DNA of 64,000 bases from Candidatus Blastococcus massiliensis AP3 (GCF_000582785.1 NZ_HG931173.1:1641131-1705130); one strand, 5' to 3'. Positions 27,870 through 37,689 are shown, counted from the first letter of the stretch. Numbers and translations: made by a program. The notes: a model not told the origin generated them from the sequence alone.

Positions 27870-29312
27870 ATGCGTCGTCCCCTCGTCCTGGCCGGTGCGG
27901 CAGCGGCCGCCGCTGCCGCGGGCGCCACCGCCCGGCGGGTGTCCCGCTTCCGCCCCGCGGAAGCCTCCGGCGCCCCGGTCGACCTCAGCGGGCTGGACGC
28001 CGACGGCGCGGCCGCCCGCCTGGCCGAGCTCATCCGCATCCCCACCGTCTCCTACCGGGACCGCGCACAGATCGACGAGGCGGCGTTCGCCGAGTACCGC
28101 GCCCGGCTGGCCGAGCTGTACCCCCGGACGCACGCCACGCTGGAGCGCGAGCAGCTGGGCGACGGCGCGCTGCTGTACCGCTGGCGCGGGACCACCGACG
28201 AGCCGCCGCTGGTGCTCATGGCGCACTACGACGTCGTCCCCGTGGAGGGCCAGGCCTGGAGCCGCGACCCGTTCTCCGGGCTGATCGAGGACGGCGTCGT
28301 GCACGGCCGCGGGGCCATCGACGACAAGGGCTCGATGGTCGCCATCCTCGAGGCGGTCGAGGCGCTCGTGACCGAGGGCTGCACGCCCCGGCGCGACGTC
28401 TGGCTCTCCTTCGGCAACGACGAGGAGGTCACCGGCGTCGGCGCCCAGCTCGCGGTCGCGGCGTTCACCGAGCGCGGCATCACGCCGTGGGCCGTGCTCG
28501 ACGAGGGCGGCGCGGTGGTGACCGGGATGTTCCCGGGCGTCCCCGGGCAGATCGCCGTCGTGGGACTGGCCGAGAAGGGCAGCCTCAACGTCGAGCTGGT
28601 CACCACCGACCCGGGCGGGCACGCGGCCTCCCCCCTCCCCGGCGGCGCACCGGCGCGGCTGGCGAAGGCCATCCTCGCCGTCGACGCGCAGCCGTTCCCC
28701 GCCCGCCTCAACGACGTCGTCCTCGGCATGGTCGACGCCGCCGGCCGGCACGCGCCCGGCCCGCTGCGCGCGGTGTTCGCGAACGCGCGTGCGCTGGGCC
28801 CGGTGCTGGCGACGGTCCTCTCCCGCGCCGGGCGCGAGGCCAACGCCCTCGTGCGGACGACGGTGGCGGTGACCCGGCTGGAGGGCAGCAAGGCCTCCAA
28901 CGTGCTGGCGACCCGGGCGTCGGCGCACCTGAACATCCGGATCGCGCTCGGCGAGACCGTGCAGTCGACCGTGGACCGGCTGCGCCAAGTGATCGGCGAC
29001 GAGTCGGTGGAGCTGCGCGTGCTGACCGGCAACGACCCCTCGCCGGTCTCGCGGACCGACAACGACGCCTGGGCGCTGGTCGCCGCGGCCGCGCAGGCGG
29101 CCTACCCCGACGCGGTGGTGGCGCCGTACCTGATGGTGCAGGCCAGCGACTCGCGGCACTTCAGCCAGATCTGCGACAGCGTCTACCGGTTCATGCCGTT
29201 CGACGTGACCCGCGAGGAACTGGCGGCCCTGCACGCCGCCGACGAGCGGATCTCGATCGCGGCGCTGCACCGTGGCGCCGGCTTCGTCCGCCACCTGATC
29301 CGCAGCATCTGA
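27870..29312 (+). CDS. M20-family metallopeptidase
   Basis: Zinc-dependent exopeptidase/deacylase of 480 aa. A short hydrophobic Ala-rich N-terminus (LVLAGAAAAAAAAGATA) may be a membrane anchor or signal. Metal ligands of the M20 clan are visible: MAHYDVVPV with WSRDPF, GRGAIDDKGSM, and the Glu pair in NDEEVTG. The dimerisation domain (about 200-350) follows. It looks like the carboxypeptidase S subgroup (GRGAIDDKGS; late ASDSRHF with His). GAGGAG precedes the ATG. It follows arcA by 20 nt, so release of arginine from peptides ahead of the deiminase is a plausible but unproven link. Confidence 0.9.
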   Translation: MRRPLVLAGAAAAAAAAGATARRVSRFRPAEASGAPVDLSGLDADGAAARLAELIRIPTVSYRDRAQIDEAAFAEYRARLAELYPRTHATLEREQLGDGALLYRWRGTTDEPPLVLMAHYDVVPVEGQAWSRDPFSGLIEDGVVHGRGAIDDKGSMVAILEAVEALVTEGCTPRRDVWLSFGNDEEVTGVGAQLAVAAFTERGITPWAVLDEGGAVVTGMFPGVPGQIAVVGLAEKGSLNVELVTTDPGGHAASPLPGGAPARLAKAILAVDAQPFPARLNDVVLGMVDAAGRHAPGPLRAVFANARALGPVLATVLSRAGREANALVRTTVAVTRLEGSKASNVLATRASAHLNIRIALGETVQSTVDRLRQVIGDESVELRVLTGNDPSPVSRTDNDAWALVAAAAQAAYPDAVVAPYLMVQASDSRHFSQICDSVYRFMPFDVTREELAALHAADERISIAALHRGAGFVRHLIRSI

Positions 29313-29321
29313 AGCACCCCA

Positions 29322-29345
29322 GGGACTTTCGGCGCCGAAAGTCCC
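29322..29345. repeat. Family A palindrome, copy 1
   Basis: Perfect 24-bp palindrome with half-site GGGACTTTCGGC and complement GCCGAAAGTCCC. It is first of two tandem copies between convergent stops at 29312 and 29386. Confidence 0.92.
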
Positions 29346-29354
29346 CGGGCTTCG

Positions 29355-29380
29355 GGGGACTTTCGGCGCCGAAAGTCCCC
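29355..29380. repeat. Family A palindrome, copy 2
   Basis: Same core extended by one G/C pair (26 bp), 9 nt after copy 1. The tandem pair could form one larger cruciform or two terminators. Confidence 0.92.
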
Positions 29381-29385
29381 AGCGG

Positions 29386-30318
29386 TTAGCGGATGGTGAT
29401 CTGGCGGGACAGCAGGCCGGCGCGGGCGCGGCGCTCGTCGGCGTCGAGCGGCTCGGTGACGGTGAGCGCCTGCTCCAGGCGCGCCTGCCACTGGGTGGCC
29501 GGCTCGATCCAGTCCTCGGCGGGTGCGTCGGCGGGCAGGTCCCACACCGGCACGACGAGCCCGTGGGCCCGGAAGGCGCCGGCGTAGCGGATCCCCTCGC
29601 CCAGCAGCATCGGCTCCCCGGCCGCGCGCAGCCGGGCCAGCGCGTCGAGCAGCTGCTCCTCGCGCTCCGGACGCACCCAGCGCAGATGGGCGCGCTCGGA
29701 GCCGGGCCGCACCCAGTAGGCGGCCTCGAGCCCGGCCAGGCGGACGGTGGGCAGGATCGACTCGTTGGCGTGCTGGAGCCCGGCCTGCGCGGCCGCACCG
29801 GCGTCGGTGCCCTCGAGCCAGAACCCGAAGTCCTCGTGCACGGTCACCTCGAAGGGCGCCGTGAGGTCCAGCAGCTCCTGCAGGCGCGGCCCGGCCGAGC
29901 CCGCGCCACCGATCGGGCCCGGGTCGACCGGCGCACCGGCCGGCGCCTCGAGCGCGGCGGCCAGGGCGGTGCCGATGTCGCGGCTGACGTCGTCGGACGA
30001 GGCCTGGAGCTGGACCCCCAGGAGGATCTCACCGCTCTCCCGCACCAGCGCCGGCGTTCCACCGGGCAGCACGCTCGCGAGCGTGACGTCGCGGCCGTCC
30101 GTCGTCCGCAGCGCCGCCGTCGCCGCCGGCACCAGCTCGCGCAGCGCCACCCAGTCCGCCTCGCCGGGCAGGCCCTCGAAGGAGCGGATCACCGGGGGCG
30201 CGTAGCCGGAGCCGTGGCAGTGCTTGTAGCGGCGGCCCGACCCGCACGGGCACGGAGCCTTGGGGTTGACGCCTTCGGGCGCGGCAGCGGGAGCGGTGGT
30301 GCGCTTGCGGGAAGCCAT
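29386..30318 (-). CDS. SEC-C motif protein (DUF5926-like)
   Basis: 310-aa cytoplasmic protein. It opens with a Lys/Arg/Ala tail and the SEC-C zinc motif CPCGSGRRYKHCHG (about residues 22-35; Cys-x-Cys-x8-Cys-His), which in SecA binds zinc and SecB. The rest is an alpha/beta domain without known motifs (blocks FEVTVHEDFGFWL, LLGEGIRYAGAFRAHGLVVPVWDLP). Such proteins are widespread in actinobacteria with unknown role. The ATG at 30318 has TACGCT 7 nt upstream, so it is leaderless. It ends at the tandem family A palindromes. Confidence 0.82.
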   Translation of the reverse strand: MASRKRTTAPAAAPEGVNPKAPCPCGSGRRYKHCHGSGYAPPVIRSFEGLPGEADWVALRELVPAATAALRTTDGRDVTLASVLPGGTPALVRESGEILLGVQLQASSDDVSRDIGTALAAALEAPAGAPVDPGPIGGAGSAGPRLQELLDLTAPFEVTVHEDFGFWLEGTDAGAAAQAGLQHANESILPTVRLAGLEAAYWVRPGSERAHLRWVRPEREEQLLDALARLRAAGEPMLLGEGIRYAGAFRAHGLVVPVWDLPADAPAEDWIEPATQWQARLEQALTVTEPLDADERRARAGLLSRQITIR

Positions 30319-30325
30319 GCGCGCC

Positions 30326-30331
30326 AGCGTA
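30326..30331 (-). promoter_or_regulatory. Candidate -10 box of SEC-C gene
   Basis: Minus-strand TACGCT, 7 nt before the ATG at 30318; leaderless geometry. Confidence 0.45.
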
Positions 30332-30384
30332 GGTGGGTCGGAGCGGCCCCCGGACAGGCGCTCGGCCGGTGCCCTGCCCCGAGA

Positions 30385-30431
30385 CATGCGAACTCGTGGC
30401 CATCAGCGGCCGATCACCACGAGTTCGCATG
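30385..30431. repeat. Family D inverted repeat
   Basis: Perfect 15-bp arms CATGCGAACTCGTGG (30385-30399) and CCACGAGTTCGCATG (30417-30431) with a 17-nt loop containing CATCAG; pairing continues with GAG/CTC after one mismatch. It lies between divergent genes. The inner layout matches family B although the arm sequence differs. Confidence 0.88.
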
Positions 30432-30482
30432 ACTCGGCGGCCGCAGGGAGCCACCGGCGTCCCTGGGGGCCGGCACTGGAAG

Positions 30483-30496
30483 GTGAGCCGGGTCAC
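30483..30496. promoter_or_regulatory. CRP/GlxR-like half-site pair upstream of acyl-CoA ligase
   Basis: GTGA-GCCGGG-TCAC fits the CRP-family core GTGA-N6-TCAC, 17 nt before the ligase start and overlapping the -35 region. Regulator is inferred. Confidence 0.35.
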
Positions 30497-30512
30497 TGGC
30501 AGGATCCGGACC

Positions 30513-32128
<1,616 letters not shown>

Positions 32129-32129
<1 letters not shown>

Positions 32130-32177
32130 CCTGCTCGTCCGCGGTACAGCGGTCCGCTCCACCGCGGACGAGCAGGT
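32129..32177. terminator. Long hairpin after acyl-CoA ligase (family E)
   Basis: Perfect 17-bp arms ACCTGCTCGTCCGCGGT (32129-32145) and ACCGCGGACGAGCAGGT (32161-32177) around a 15-nt loop, starting at the last base of the stop codon. It has no U-tract. Position suits transcription termination or 3'-end protection. Confidence 0.65.
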
Positions 32178-32194
32178 GGATCGTGGGGCGCAGG

Positions 32195-32200
32195 TAGCCT
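32195..32200 (+). promoter_or_regulatory. Candidate -10 box, zinc-finger gene
   Basis: TAGCCT ends 7 nt before the ATG at 32208; leaderless geometry. Confidence 0.5.
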
Positions 32201-32207
32201 GACGTCC

Positions 32208-32546
32208 ATGCAGCTCCTGTGCCCGAAGTGCCACAACGTGATGGCGCAGTACGAGCGCAACCGCGTCCTGGTCGACCAGTGCACCGAGTGCAAGGGCCTG
32301 TTCCTCGACCGCGGTGAGCTGGAGAACCTCATCGCCGCCGAGCGCGCGTACCTCGACGCCGAGGAGGGCCGCCCCGTCGCGCCTCCGCAGGCGCCGCGCC
32401 CGCCGGTGCCGGACCCGTACGACCGGGACCCTCGGAACTACGGCCAGCACCGCTACGACGAGCGCTACTACGGCCGCGGCTACGACGAGAAGTACGCCAA
32501 GAAGAAGCGCCGCAAGAGCATCCTCGAGGAGCTCCTCGACTTCTGA
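32208..32546 (+). CDS. TFIIB-type zinc-finger protein
   Basis: 112-aa protein. The N-terminus is a zinc ribbon with CPKC (C5, C8) and CTEC (C25, C28) and the following GLFLDRGELENL, matching the zf-TFIIB family of small bacterial proteins (PF13453). Residues 52-110 are low-complexity: Pro-rich, then Tyr/Arg/Gly/Asp-rich (RYDERYYGRGYDEKY) and a Lys/Arg cluster before ILEELLDF, suggesting a disordered nucleic-acid-interacting tail. Function is unknown. Start ATG follows a leaderless promoter; a family A palindrome follows the stop. Confidence 0.85.
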   Translation: MQLLCPKCHNVMAQYERNRVLVDQCTECKGLFLDRGELENLIAAERAYLDAEEGRPVAPPQAPRPPVPDPYDRDPRNYGQHRYDERYYGRGYDEKYAKKKRRKSILEELLDF

Positions 32547-32555
32547 GCGACTCTC

Positions 32556-32583
32556 ACGGGACTTTCGGCGCCGAAAGTCCCGT
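32556..32583. repeat. Family A palindrome, copy 3
   Basis: Core GGGACTTTCGGC plus its complement, extended by two further pairs to 28 bp. It lies between convergent stops (32546 and 32588). Confidence 0.92.
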
Positions 32584-32587
32584 GGGG

Positions 32588-32917
32588 TCAGCGCACGAAG
32601 GGGGGCTCGCCGGTCTCGCTGACCATGGGCTTGCCGGCGGCCTCCCACTCCCCCATGCCGCCCGCGACGTTCACCGCGTCGAAGCCGTTCTGGTTCAGCC
32701 AGGCGGCCACCCGCGCGGAGCGGCCGCCGCTGCGGCAGGTCACGTAGAGCGGGTCGCCCTCCGGCAGGTCGTCCAGCCGGCTCGGGACGTCGCCCATCGG
32801 GATGTGCGTCGCGCCCTCGATGTGGCCGTGCACCCACTCGTCGTCCTCGCGGACGTCGAGGACCACGGCGTCCTGGGGCAGTTCGCTGACGGACACGGTC
32901 GGGACCTGCTGCGGCAT
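32588..32917 (-). CDS. Single-domain rhodanese sulfurtransferase
   Basis: 109-aa cytoplasmic rhodanese. It has the first-strand block VVLDVREDDEWVHGHIEGATHIP and the active-site loop CRSGGRSARVA with Cys61, plus the C-terminal GGMGEWEAAGKPM. It resembles GlpE/PspE-type sulfur carriers that move sulfane sulfur from thiosulfate or persulfide donors to thiols. ATG 32917 is chosen because GGAGG lies 7-8 nt upstream; an in-frame ATG 12 nt further up (32929) would add MEGV. No sulfur genes are adjacent, so the partner is unknown. Confidence 0.88.
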   Translation of the reverse strand: MPQQVPTVSVSELPQDAVVLDVREDDEWVHGHIEGATHIPMGDVPSRLDDLPEGDPLYVTCRSGGRSARVAAWLNQNGFDAVNVAGGMGEWEAAGKPMVSETGEPPFVR

Positions 32918-32976
32918 CACGCCCTCCATCGTGGCACGACCCGCCGGAGCGGCGCGGGCTGCGAGGATGACTCCCG

Positions 32977-33483
32977 ATGACCACCGCCCACGTCCGCGAA
33001 CCCGCGTGGTCGCTGCCCCGCTCGGCGATCGGGCTGTGGGTGACCGAGAGCCTGATCAGCGCGGCCGTCACCGCGGTCGTCGTCATCGCGCTGCTCGTCT
33101 GGGTGCCGGGCGACCTCGGTGGGCCGGTCCCCTTCCTGCGCTGGGCGGTCCCGGTCGTCGCCGTCCTGGAGGCGCTGGTCAGCATCGTCGTGCGCCCGTG
33201 GCTCAAGCACCGGGTCTACCGCTGGGAGGTCACCGGGGACGCCGTCTTCACCCGCACCGGCTGGCTCAGCCAGACCTGGACGCTGGTGCCGGTCTCCCGC
33301 ATCCAGACCGTCGACGTCACCCGCGGCCTGCTCCAGCAGATGTTCGGGCTGGCGACGGTCGCCGTGTTCACCGCCTCCAGCCAGGGCACGGTGCACATCT
33401 GGCACCTCGAGCACGGGGTCGCCCAGCGGGTCGCCGCCGACCTCGCCGAGCGCGCCGAACGGACCCGGGACCAGGCGACATGA
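32977..33483 (+). CDS. PH-domain membrane protein (YdbS-like)
   Basis: 168-aa protein with two TM helices (about 23-45 and 53-72) followed by a bacterial PH domain (bPH2/DUF304), recognisable from the LKHRVYRWEVTGDAVFTRTGWLSQTWTLVPVSRIQTVDV segment in which the Arg/Ile-Gln pair is conserved. The stop overlaps the next PH-domain gene (ATGA). In Bacillus, YdbS and YdbT form such a pair and are implicated in membrane or antibiotic stress; whether that applies here is unknown. GAGGA lies 8-9 nt before the ATG. Confidence 0.85.
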   Translation: MTTAHVREPAWSLPRSAIGLWVTESLISAAVTAVVVIALLVWVPGDLGGPVPFLRWAVPVVAVLEALVSIVVRPWLKHRVYRWEVTGDAVFTRTGWLSQTWTLVPVSRIQTVDVTRGLLQQMFGLATVAVFTASSQGTVHIWHLEHGVAQRVAADLAERAERTRDQAT

Positions 33484-35042
33484 CCTGGCCGGCCCCGGTT
33501 CCGCCGCCGCTCCCGCCGCCGGCCCGCCGGACGTCGCCGCGGGTCGTCCTGGTCCACACCGTCACGTTCCGCCAGGCCCGAAGGTTCGTCCCGTACGCGA
33601 TCCCGGCGCTGGCAGCGGTCGGGCTGGGCGGTGGCCGCTGGACCGTCGTCGGACTCGTCGCGGCCGTCACGCTGGTCTCCCTGGGGACGGCGGCGCTGAC
33701 CTGGTGGCGGTTCAGCTATCTCGACGGGCCCGGCGCCGTCGTCGTCACGCGCGGGCTGGTGTCGCGGTCCGTGCGCACCGTCCCGAACGACCGGATCCGC
33801 GGGGTGGAGATCGAGGCCCCTCCGGTGCACCGGCTGCTGGGGCTGGTGCGGGTGCGCATCGACGCCGCTGCCGGTGGTACGAGCAGCGCGGGGCGCGGTG
33901 CGGGTGCCGACGAGGAACTCCTGATCGACGGCGTCCCCCGCGACGAGGGCGACCGGCTGCGGACGGCGGTGCTCACCAAGCGCAGTCGCCTTCCGGCGGC
34001 CGGTCCCGAGGACCCGGGCCGCATGCCGGAAGGAGCCCCGGCCGAGCAACCCGAGGAGCCCGAGGAGGAGTTCGCCCGCTTCAGCAACCGCTGGCTGCTC
34101 TACGCGCCCCTGGTCGGTGGCTACCTCGCCGTGCCGCTGGCCGCCGTCGGCGCGCTGTCCCGGGTCGTCGACGAGGTGCCCGACAGCGTGCTGCCCGACC
34201 TGGACGGGCCGTCGCTGGACTCGCCCCTCGTCGCGCTGGCGCTCGCGGCGGTCGCCATAGCCCTGCTGGCGGGAGGCGCGGTGATCGGCGCCGCCGTCGT
34301 CAACTGGCGGTTCCGGCTGGTCCGGCGCGGCGGATCGCTGGTGGCCGTGCGCGGGCTGCTCACCCGGCGGCACACCGAATTGGAGATCGACCGCATCCGC
34401 GGCGTCGCCGTGGCCGACGGGGCCGGGATGCGGCTGGTCGGCGCGGCCCGGGTCAACGGCCTGGTCACCGGCCTCGGGGACGCCCAGCGCCGCGGGCAGC
34501 TGCTCCCTCTCGGACCACGCGCGGAGGCCGAGCGGCTCGCCCGGCGGCTAGTCGACGACCCCGGCCCGCTCACCCGCCATCCCGCCGCCGCCCGGCGCCG
34601 GCGGATCGTCCGCGCCATGGGCGGCGGACTGCTGGTCACCGCCGCCGGAGCGGTGCTGACCGTGACCGCCGGCTGGTGGCCGCTGCTGCTGGCCGGCGTC
34701 GTCCTCACCGTGCTGGGCGTGCCGCTGGGCCTGGGGCGTTTTGCCTCCCTGGGGCACGCCGCCGGCGCACGGTCCTTCGCCGTCCGCGTCGGCTGGCTGG
34801 TGCGCGAGCGGGCGGTCCTGGAGCGGCGGGCGGTCGTCGGCTGGCAGGTGCAGCAGTCGTGGTTCCAGCGCCGGGCGGGGCTGGCCTCCGTCGTCGCCTG
34901 CGTGGGAGCCGGGCGCGGCGGCTACATCGCCCTCGACATGTCCGCCGACGACGTCGCCCCCTTCGCGGTGGCGGCGTCGGAGCCGTGGGCCGAGCAGCTC
35001 CTGCCCCGCACCTCCGGCGAAGTCGAGACGAACCGTTCCTGA
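33480..35042 (+). CDS. Multi-PH-domain membrane protein (YdbT-like)
   Basis: 520-aa protein containing several bPH2 repeats separated by TM pairs. First repeat around residues 75-160 (VTRGLVSRSVRTVPNDRIRGVEIE), second around 280-350 (AVRGLLTRRHTELEIDRIRGVAV), and a third degenerate one around 430-500 (VRVGWLVRERAVLERRAVVGWQVQQS). About six TMs are predicted. The acidic linker EEPEEEFARFSNRW sits between domains 1 and 2. ATGA overlap with the upstream single-PH gene shows coupling, so the two products likely form a complex. Function in the envelope is inferred only. Confidence 0.85.
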   Translation: MTWPAPVPPPLPPPARRTSPRVVLVHTVTFRQARRFVPYAIPALAAVGLGGGRWTVVGLVAAVTLVSLGTAALTWWRFSYLDGPGAVVVTRGLVSRSVRTVPNDRIRGVEIEAPPVHRLLGLVRVRIDAAAGGTSSAGRGAGADEELLIDGVPRDEGDRLRTAVLTKRSRLPAAGPEDPGRMPEGAPAEQPEEPEEEFARFSNRWLLYAPLVGGYLAVPLAAVGALSRVVDEVPDSVLPDLDGPSLDSPLVALALAAVAIALLAGGAVIGAAVVNWRFRLVRRGGSLVAVRGLLTRRHTELEIDRIRGVAVADGAGMRLVGAARVNGLVTGLGDAQRRGQLLPLGPRAEAERLARRLVDDPGPLTRHPAAARRRRIVRAMGGGLLVTAAGAVLTVTAGWWPLLLAGVVLTVLGVPLGLGRFASLGHAAGARSFAVRVGWLVRERAVLERRAVVGWQVQQSWFQRRAGLASVVACVGAGRGGYIALDMSADDVAPFAVAASEPWAEQLLPRTSGEVETNRS

Positions 35043-35100
35043 TCGAGGCGTGACGATCACCCGGGCGGGTAGCTGCGCCCGCGATGAGGTCCTGTCCGGC

Positions 35101-35823
35101 TCACCCGGCCCAGCCGCCGGCCGGGCGGGCGCGCGCGCCGGAGTCCTTGCCGAGCCCGACGCGGCCGGCCAGCGCGGCGGCCTCGACCCGCGTGGTCACG
35201 TCCAGCCGCCGCAGCAGGTGGGCGACCAGCCGCTTCGTGGTCCGCTCCGACACGTGCAGCGTCGTCGCGATGTCCACGGTGCTGGTGCCGTCCGCGATCA
35301 GCCGCCACAGCCGGCGCTCATCGGCGGTGAGCTGGTCGGCGATGCCCTGCTCGCCGGTCGGGGTGGCCTCCTCCAGCAGCTGCCGCAGCAGCGCCTCGGG
35401 CAGCACCGACCAGCCGTCCAGGACGGCGAGCAACGGCCGCACGAGGGATTCCGGGTCGGCAGTCTTCGGCAGGAAGCCCGCCGCACCCGCCCGCAGCGCC
35501 TCGATCGCGGCGTCGGCCTCCGCCAGGCCTGAGAGCGCCACGACCCGCACCATCGGGTCTGCCCGGCGGATCGCGGCGATCGCCCTGGTTCCCCCCGGTG
35601 GGGGCATGTGCAGGTCGACGATCGCCACGTCGGCGTGGTGCCGGCGCACCAGCGCGGCCGCGGCCGAGGCGTCGTCCGTCGTCCCCACGACCCGCACCCT
35701 GCCGCCGCTCAGGCCCGGCAGGAGCAGGCCCAGCCCCCGGGTGAACAGGGGGTGGTCGTCGACCACCACCACGTCCACCGGGCCACCGCGTTCAGCAGCG
35801 AGCGCGCCGTCGATCTCCGACAT
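35101..35823 (-). CDS. LuxR/NarL-family response regulator
   Basis: 240-aa two-component regulator. The receiver domain (about 16-130) has the acidic pair VDD (D22, D23), phosphoacceptor D70 in AIVDLHMP and the Lys of the LPKTAD switch. The C-terminal helix-turn-helix (about 165-225) has LTADERRLWRLIADGTSTVDIATTLHVSERTTKRLVAHLL, a diverged NarL-type HTH. An AGGAGG SD precedes the ATG at 35823. It is divergent from a small kinase-like gene (start 35877), 53 nt apart, so the pair is probably a two-component system. Target genes are unknown. Confidence 0.88.
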   Translation of the reverse strand: MSEIDGALAAERGGPVDVVVVDDHPLFTRGLGLLLPGLSGGRVRVVGTTDDASAAAALVRRHHADVAIVDLHMPPPGGTRAIAAIRRADPMVRVVALSGLAEADAAIEALRAGAAGFLPKTADPESLVRPLLAVLDGWSVLPEALLRQLLEEATPTGEQGIADQLTADERRLWRLIADGTSTVDIATTLHVSERTTKRLVAHLLRRLDVTTRVEAAALAGRVGLGKDSGARARPAGGWAG

Positions 35824-35876
35824 CACCCTCCTGTCGGCCGTCGTCCCCCGGCGTCGCTGACCGGCTCCACCCTGGA

Positions 35877-36614
35877 ATGCCCGTGACCCTCGCTGCTGAC
35901 GCACCGATTCCGCACCCCGCCCGCGGGTTGCTCGCCGATCTGGCGCGGGTCCTGCGCGCCCACCTGCCCCGGCGCTCGTCGCGCGTCGACGCGGCGGACG
36001 AGCCCACTCCCGAGGACGCCGTCCTGCGCGCCCTGTGTCACGACATGCGCAGCCCGCTCGCCTCGCTGGAGGCGGCGCTCGGCTCGCTGGACGGGCCGCC
36101 GGACCGCGCGCGGGAACTGCTCGAGCTCGCCCGCGCCCAGACCGCGCAGCTCTCCTCCATGCTGCGCACCGCCGACGCCGCCGGAGGAGCGCTGCGCCGC
36201 ACCGGTCCGCGACTGCTCCGCGACGTCGTCGCCGCCTCCGTGGGGGCCGCCGGGCTGCCGCGGAGGCTGCTCACGGTCGAGGTGCGCGACGGGGCAGGTG
36301 AGGTCCCCGTCGCCGACGCCCGCGTGCAGCGCATCCTCACGAACCTGCTGGAGAACGCCCACCGGCACGGGGAGGGCCGGCCGGTGCGCCTGGAGATCGG
36401 CCGGCGGACCGGATGGGTGCACCTCGCCCTGTCGCAGGCCGGCGTCCCCGTCGACCGGGTGGTGGGCCACCTCCGGCAGACCCGTCCGCCGCTGGACCTG
36501 ACCGGGCTGGGGCTGTGGTCGGTGCAGCGGCAGACCCGCGAGCTCGGCGGCCGGCTGTCCTGGGTGGACGACGGGTCGGAGTTCACGCTCACCGTGTTCC
36601 TCCGGGATCGCTGA
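35877..36614 (+). CDS. Short histidine-kinase-like protein with degenerate ATPase
   Basis: 245-aa soluble protein. The HisKA-like dimerisation/phosphoacceptor box is ALCHDMRSPLASLEAALGSLD with His55, and the N box is RILTNLLENAHRHGEG. The G1 box, normally DxGxG, is missing: the segment reads LSQAGVPVDRVVGHL, and only a G2-like GLGLWSVQRQ remains. There is no sensor domain or TM. It may be a minimal kinase, a phosphatase or a scaffold for the divergent LuxR regulator. Start ATG 35877 (GTG 35883 is in frame). Confidence 0.75.
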   Translation: MPVTLAADAPIPHPARGLLADLARVLRAHLPRRSSRVDAADEPTPEDAVLRALCHDMRSPLASLEAALGSLDGPPDRARELLELARAQTAQLSSMLRTADAAGGALRRTGPRLLRDVVAASVGAAGLPRRLLTVEVRDGAGEVPVADARVQRILTNLLENAHRHGEGRPVRLEIGRRTGWVHLALSQAGVPVDRVVGHLRQTRPPLDLTGLGLWSVQRQTRELGGRLSWVDDGSEFTLTVFLRDR

Positions 36615-36721
36615 GGTTGGCACGCCTGGGCCAGGGGACGGCACGGGCGGGCCACGGTGCCCGGGCAGTTCCCCGGTGTCACCGCACCGGCGGTGGCGCG
36701 ACGACGACCTGGGGAGAGCCC

Positions 36722-37582
36722 GTGTTCACGCACACCCACGCCCTGCAGTACGAGGCCAAGCCCGACGGTCCCGACCCGGACTTCGCCCGCAAGATGCAGG
36801 AGGTCCTCGGCGGTCAGTGGGGCGAGATGACCGTCGCCACCCAGTACCTGCTGCAGGGCTGGAACTGCCGCCTGCCCGGCAAGTACAAGGACCTGCTCCT
36901 CGCGATCGGCACCGAGGAGCTCGCCCACGTCGAGATGATCGTGACGATGATCGACCGGCTCCTCGACCACATCCCGCTCAAGCCGGACGCCGCCGACCGG
37001 AGCAAGGAAGCCGCCGCGGGCTACGGACAGCACAACCCGCAGCACGCGATCGTCAACGGAGCCGGCGCCTCCTACATCGACAGCATGGGCAACCCCTGGA
37101 CCGGCGCCTACGTGACCGCCAGCGGCAACCTGTACGCCGACTTCATGTACAACGCCACGGCCGAGATGCAGGGTCGGCTGCAGGTGGCCCGGCTCTACAA
37201 CATGACCGACGACCCGGGCGTGAAGGACATGCTGCGGTTCCTCGTCACCCGCGACCACTACCACCAGCAGCAGTGGCTGCACGCGCTCGAGGAGCTGAAG
37301 GAGGACGGCCTCGAAGGTGTGCCGGTGCCCGAGGCGTTCCCGCTCGAGGAGGAGGTCGGCGACCTGGGCTACACGTTCATCGACGCCTCCGACGGCCCCG
37401 ACGCCGCATCCGGTCGCTGGGCCAGCGGCCCCTCGTACGACGGCCGTGCCACCTACGCGGCCCGCCCCATCGAGGCGACCGCCGATGCGCCGATCCTGCC
37501 CCCGGGCGACCCGCGGCTGTACCCGACGCCGCAGACCGACACGAAGAACATGCTCCAGAAGGCCAAGGACATGCTCACGTAG
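36722..37582 (+). CDS. Manganese catalase
   Basis: Non-haem catalase decomposing hydrogen peroxide at a dinuclear manganese centre; 286 aa. Ligands align with the family in spacing and number: E35 (GQWGEMTVATQY), E66 and H69 (GTEELAHVE), E148 (MYNATAEMQ) and H181 (TRDHYHQQQW). The C-terminal 60 residues are Asp/Pro-rich and lack the ordered tail of some homologues. GTG 36722 has GGGGAGAG 3-10 nt upstream. A Mn exporter under Mn riboswitch control (19640-20236) elsewhere in the window makes manganese management a shared theme, though no direct link is visible. Confidence 0.95.
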   Translation: MFTHTHALQYEAKPDGPDPDFARKMQEVLGGQWGEMTVATQYLLQGWNCRLPGKYKDLLLAIGTEELAHVEMIVTMIDRLLDHIPLKPDAADRSKEAAAGYGQHNPQHAIVNGAGASYIDSMGNPWTGAYVTASGNLYADFMYNATAEMQGRLQVARLYNMTDDPGVKDMLRFLVTRDHYHQQQWLHALEELKEDGLEGVPVPEAFPLEEEVGDLGYTFIDASDGPDAASGRWASGPSYDGRATYAARPIEATADAPILPPGDPRLYPTPQTDTKNMLQKAKDMLT

Positions 37583-37623
37583 GCCTTCCGGGTCTGCTCC
37601 TCGTCCCACCGCGCCGTCGCCGC

Positions 37624-37659
37624 GCCGGCGACCGGACCGCCAGCCTTCCGGTCGCCGGC
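37624..37659 (+). terminator. Hairpin after manganese catalase
   Basis: Perfect 12-bp arms GCCGGCGACCGG and CCGGTCGCCGGC with a 12-nt loop, 41 nt after the stop. No U-tract, as is common in high-GC genomes. Confidence 0.6.
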
Positions 37660-37689
37660 CGGCGGGGCGCCTCCCCCGGAGGTCCTGCC

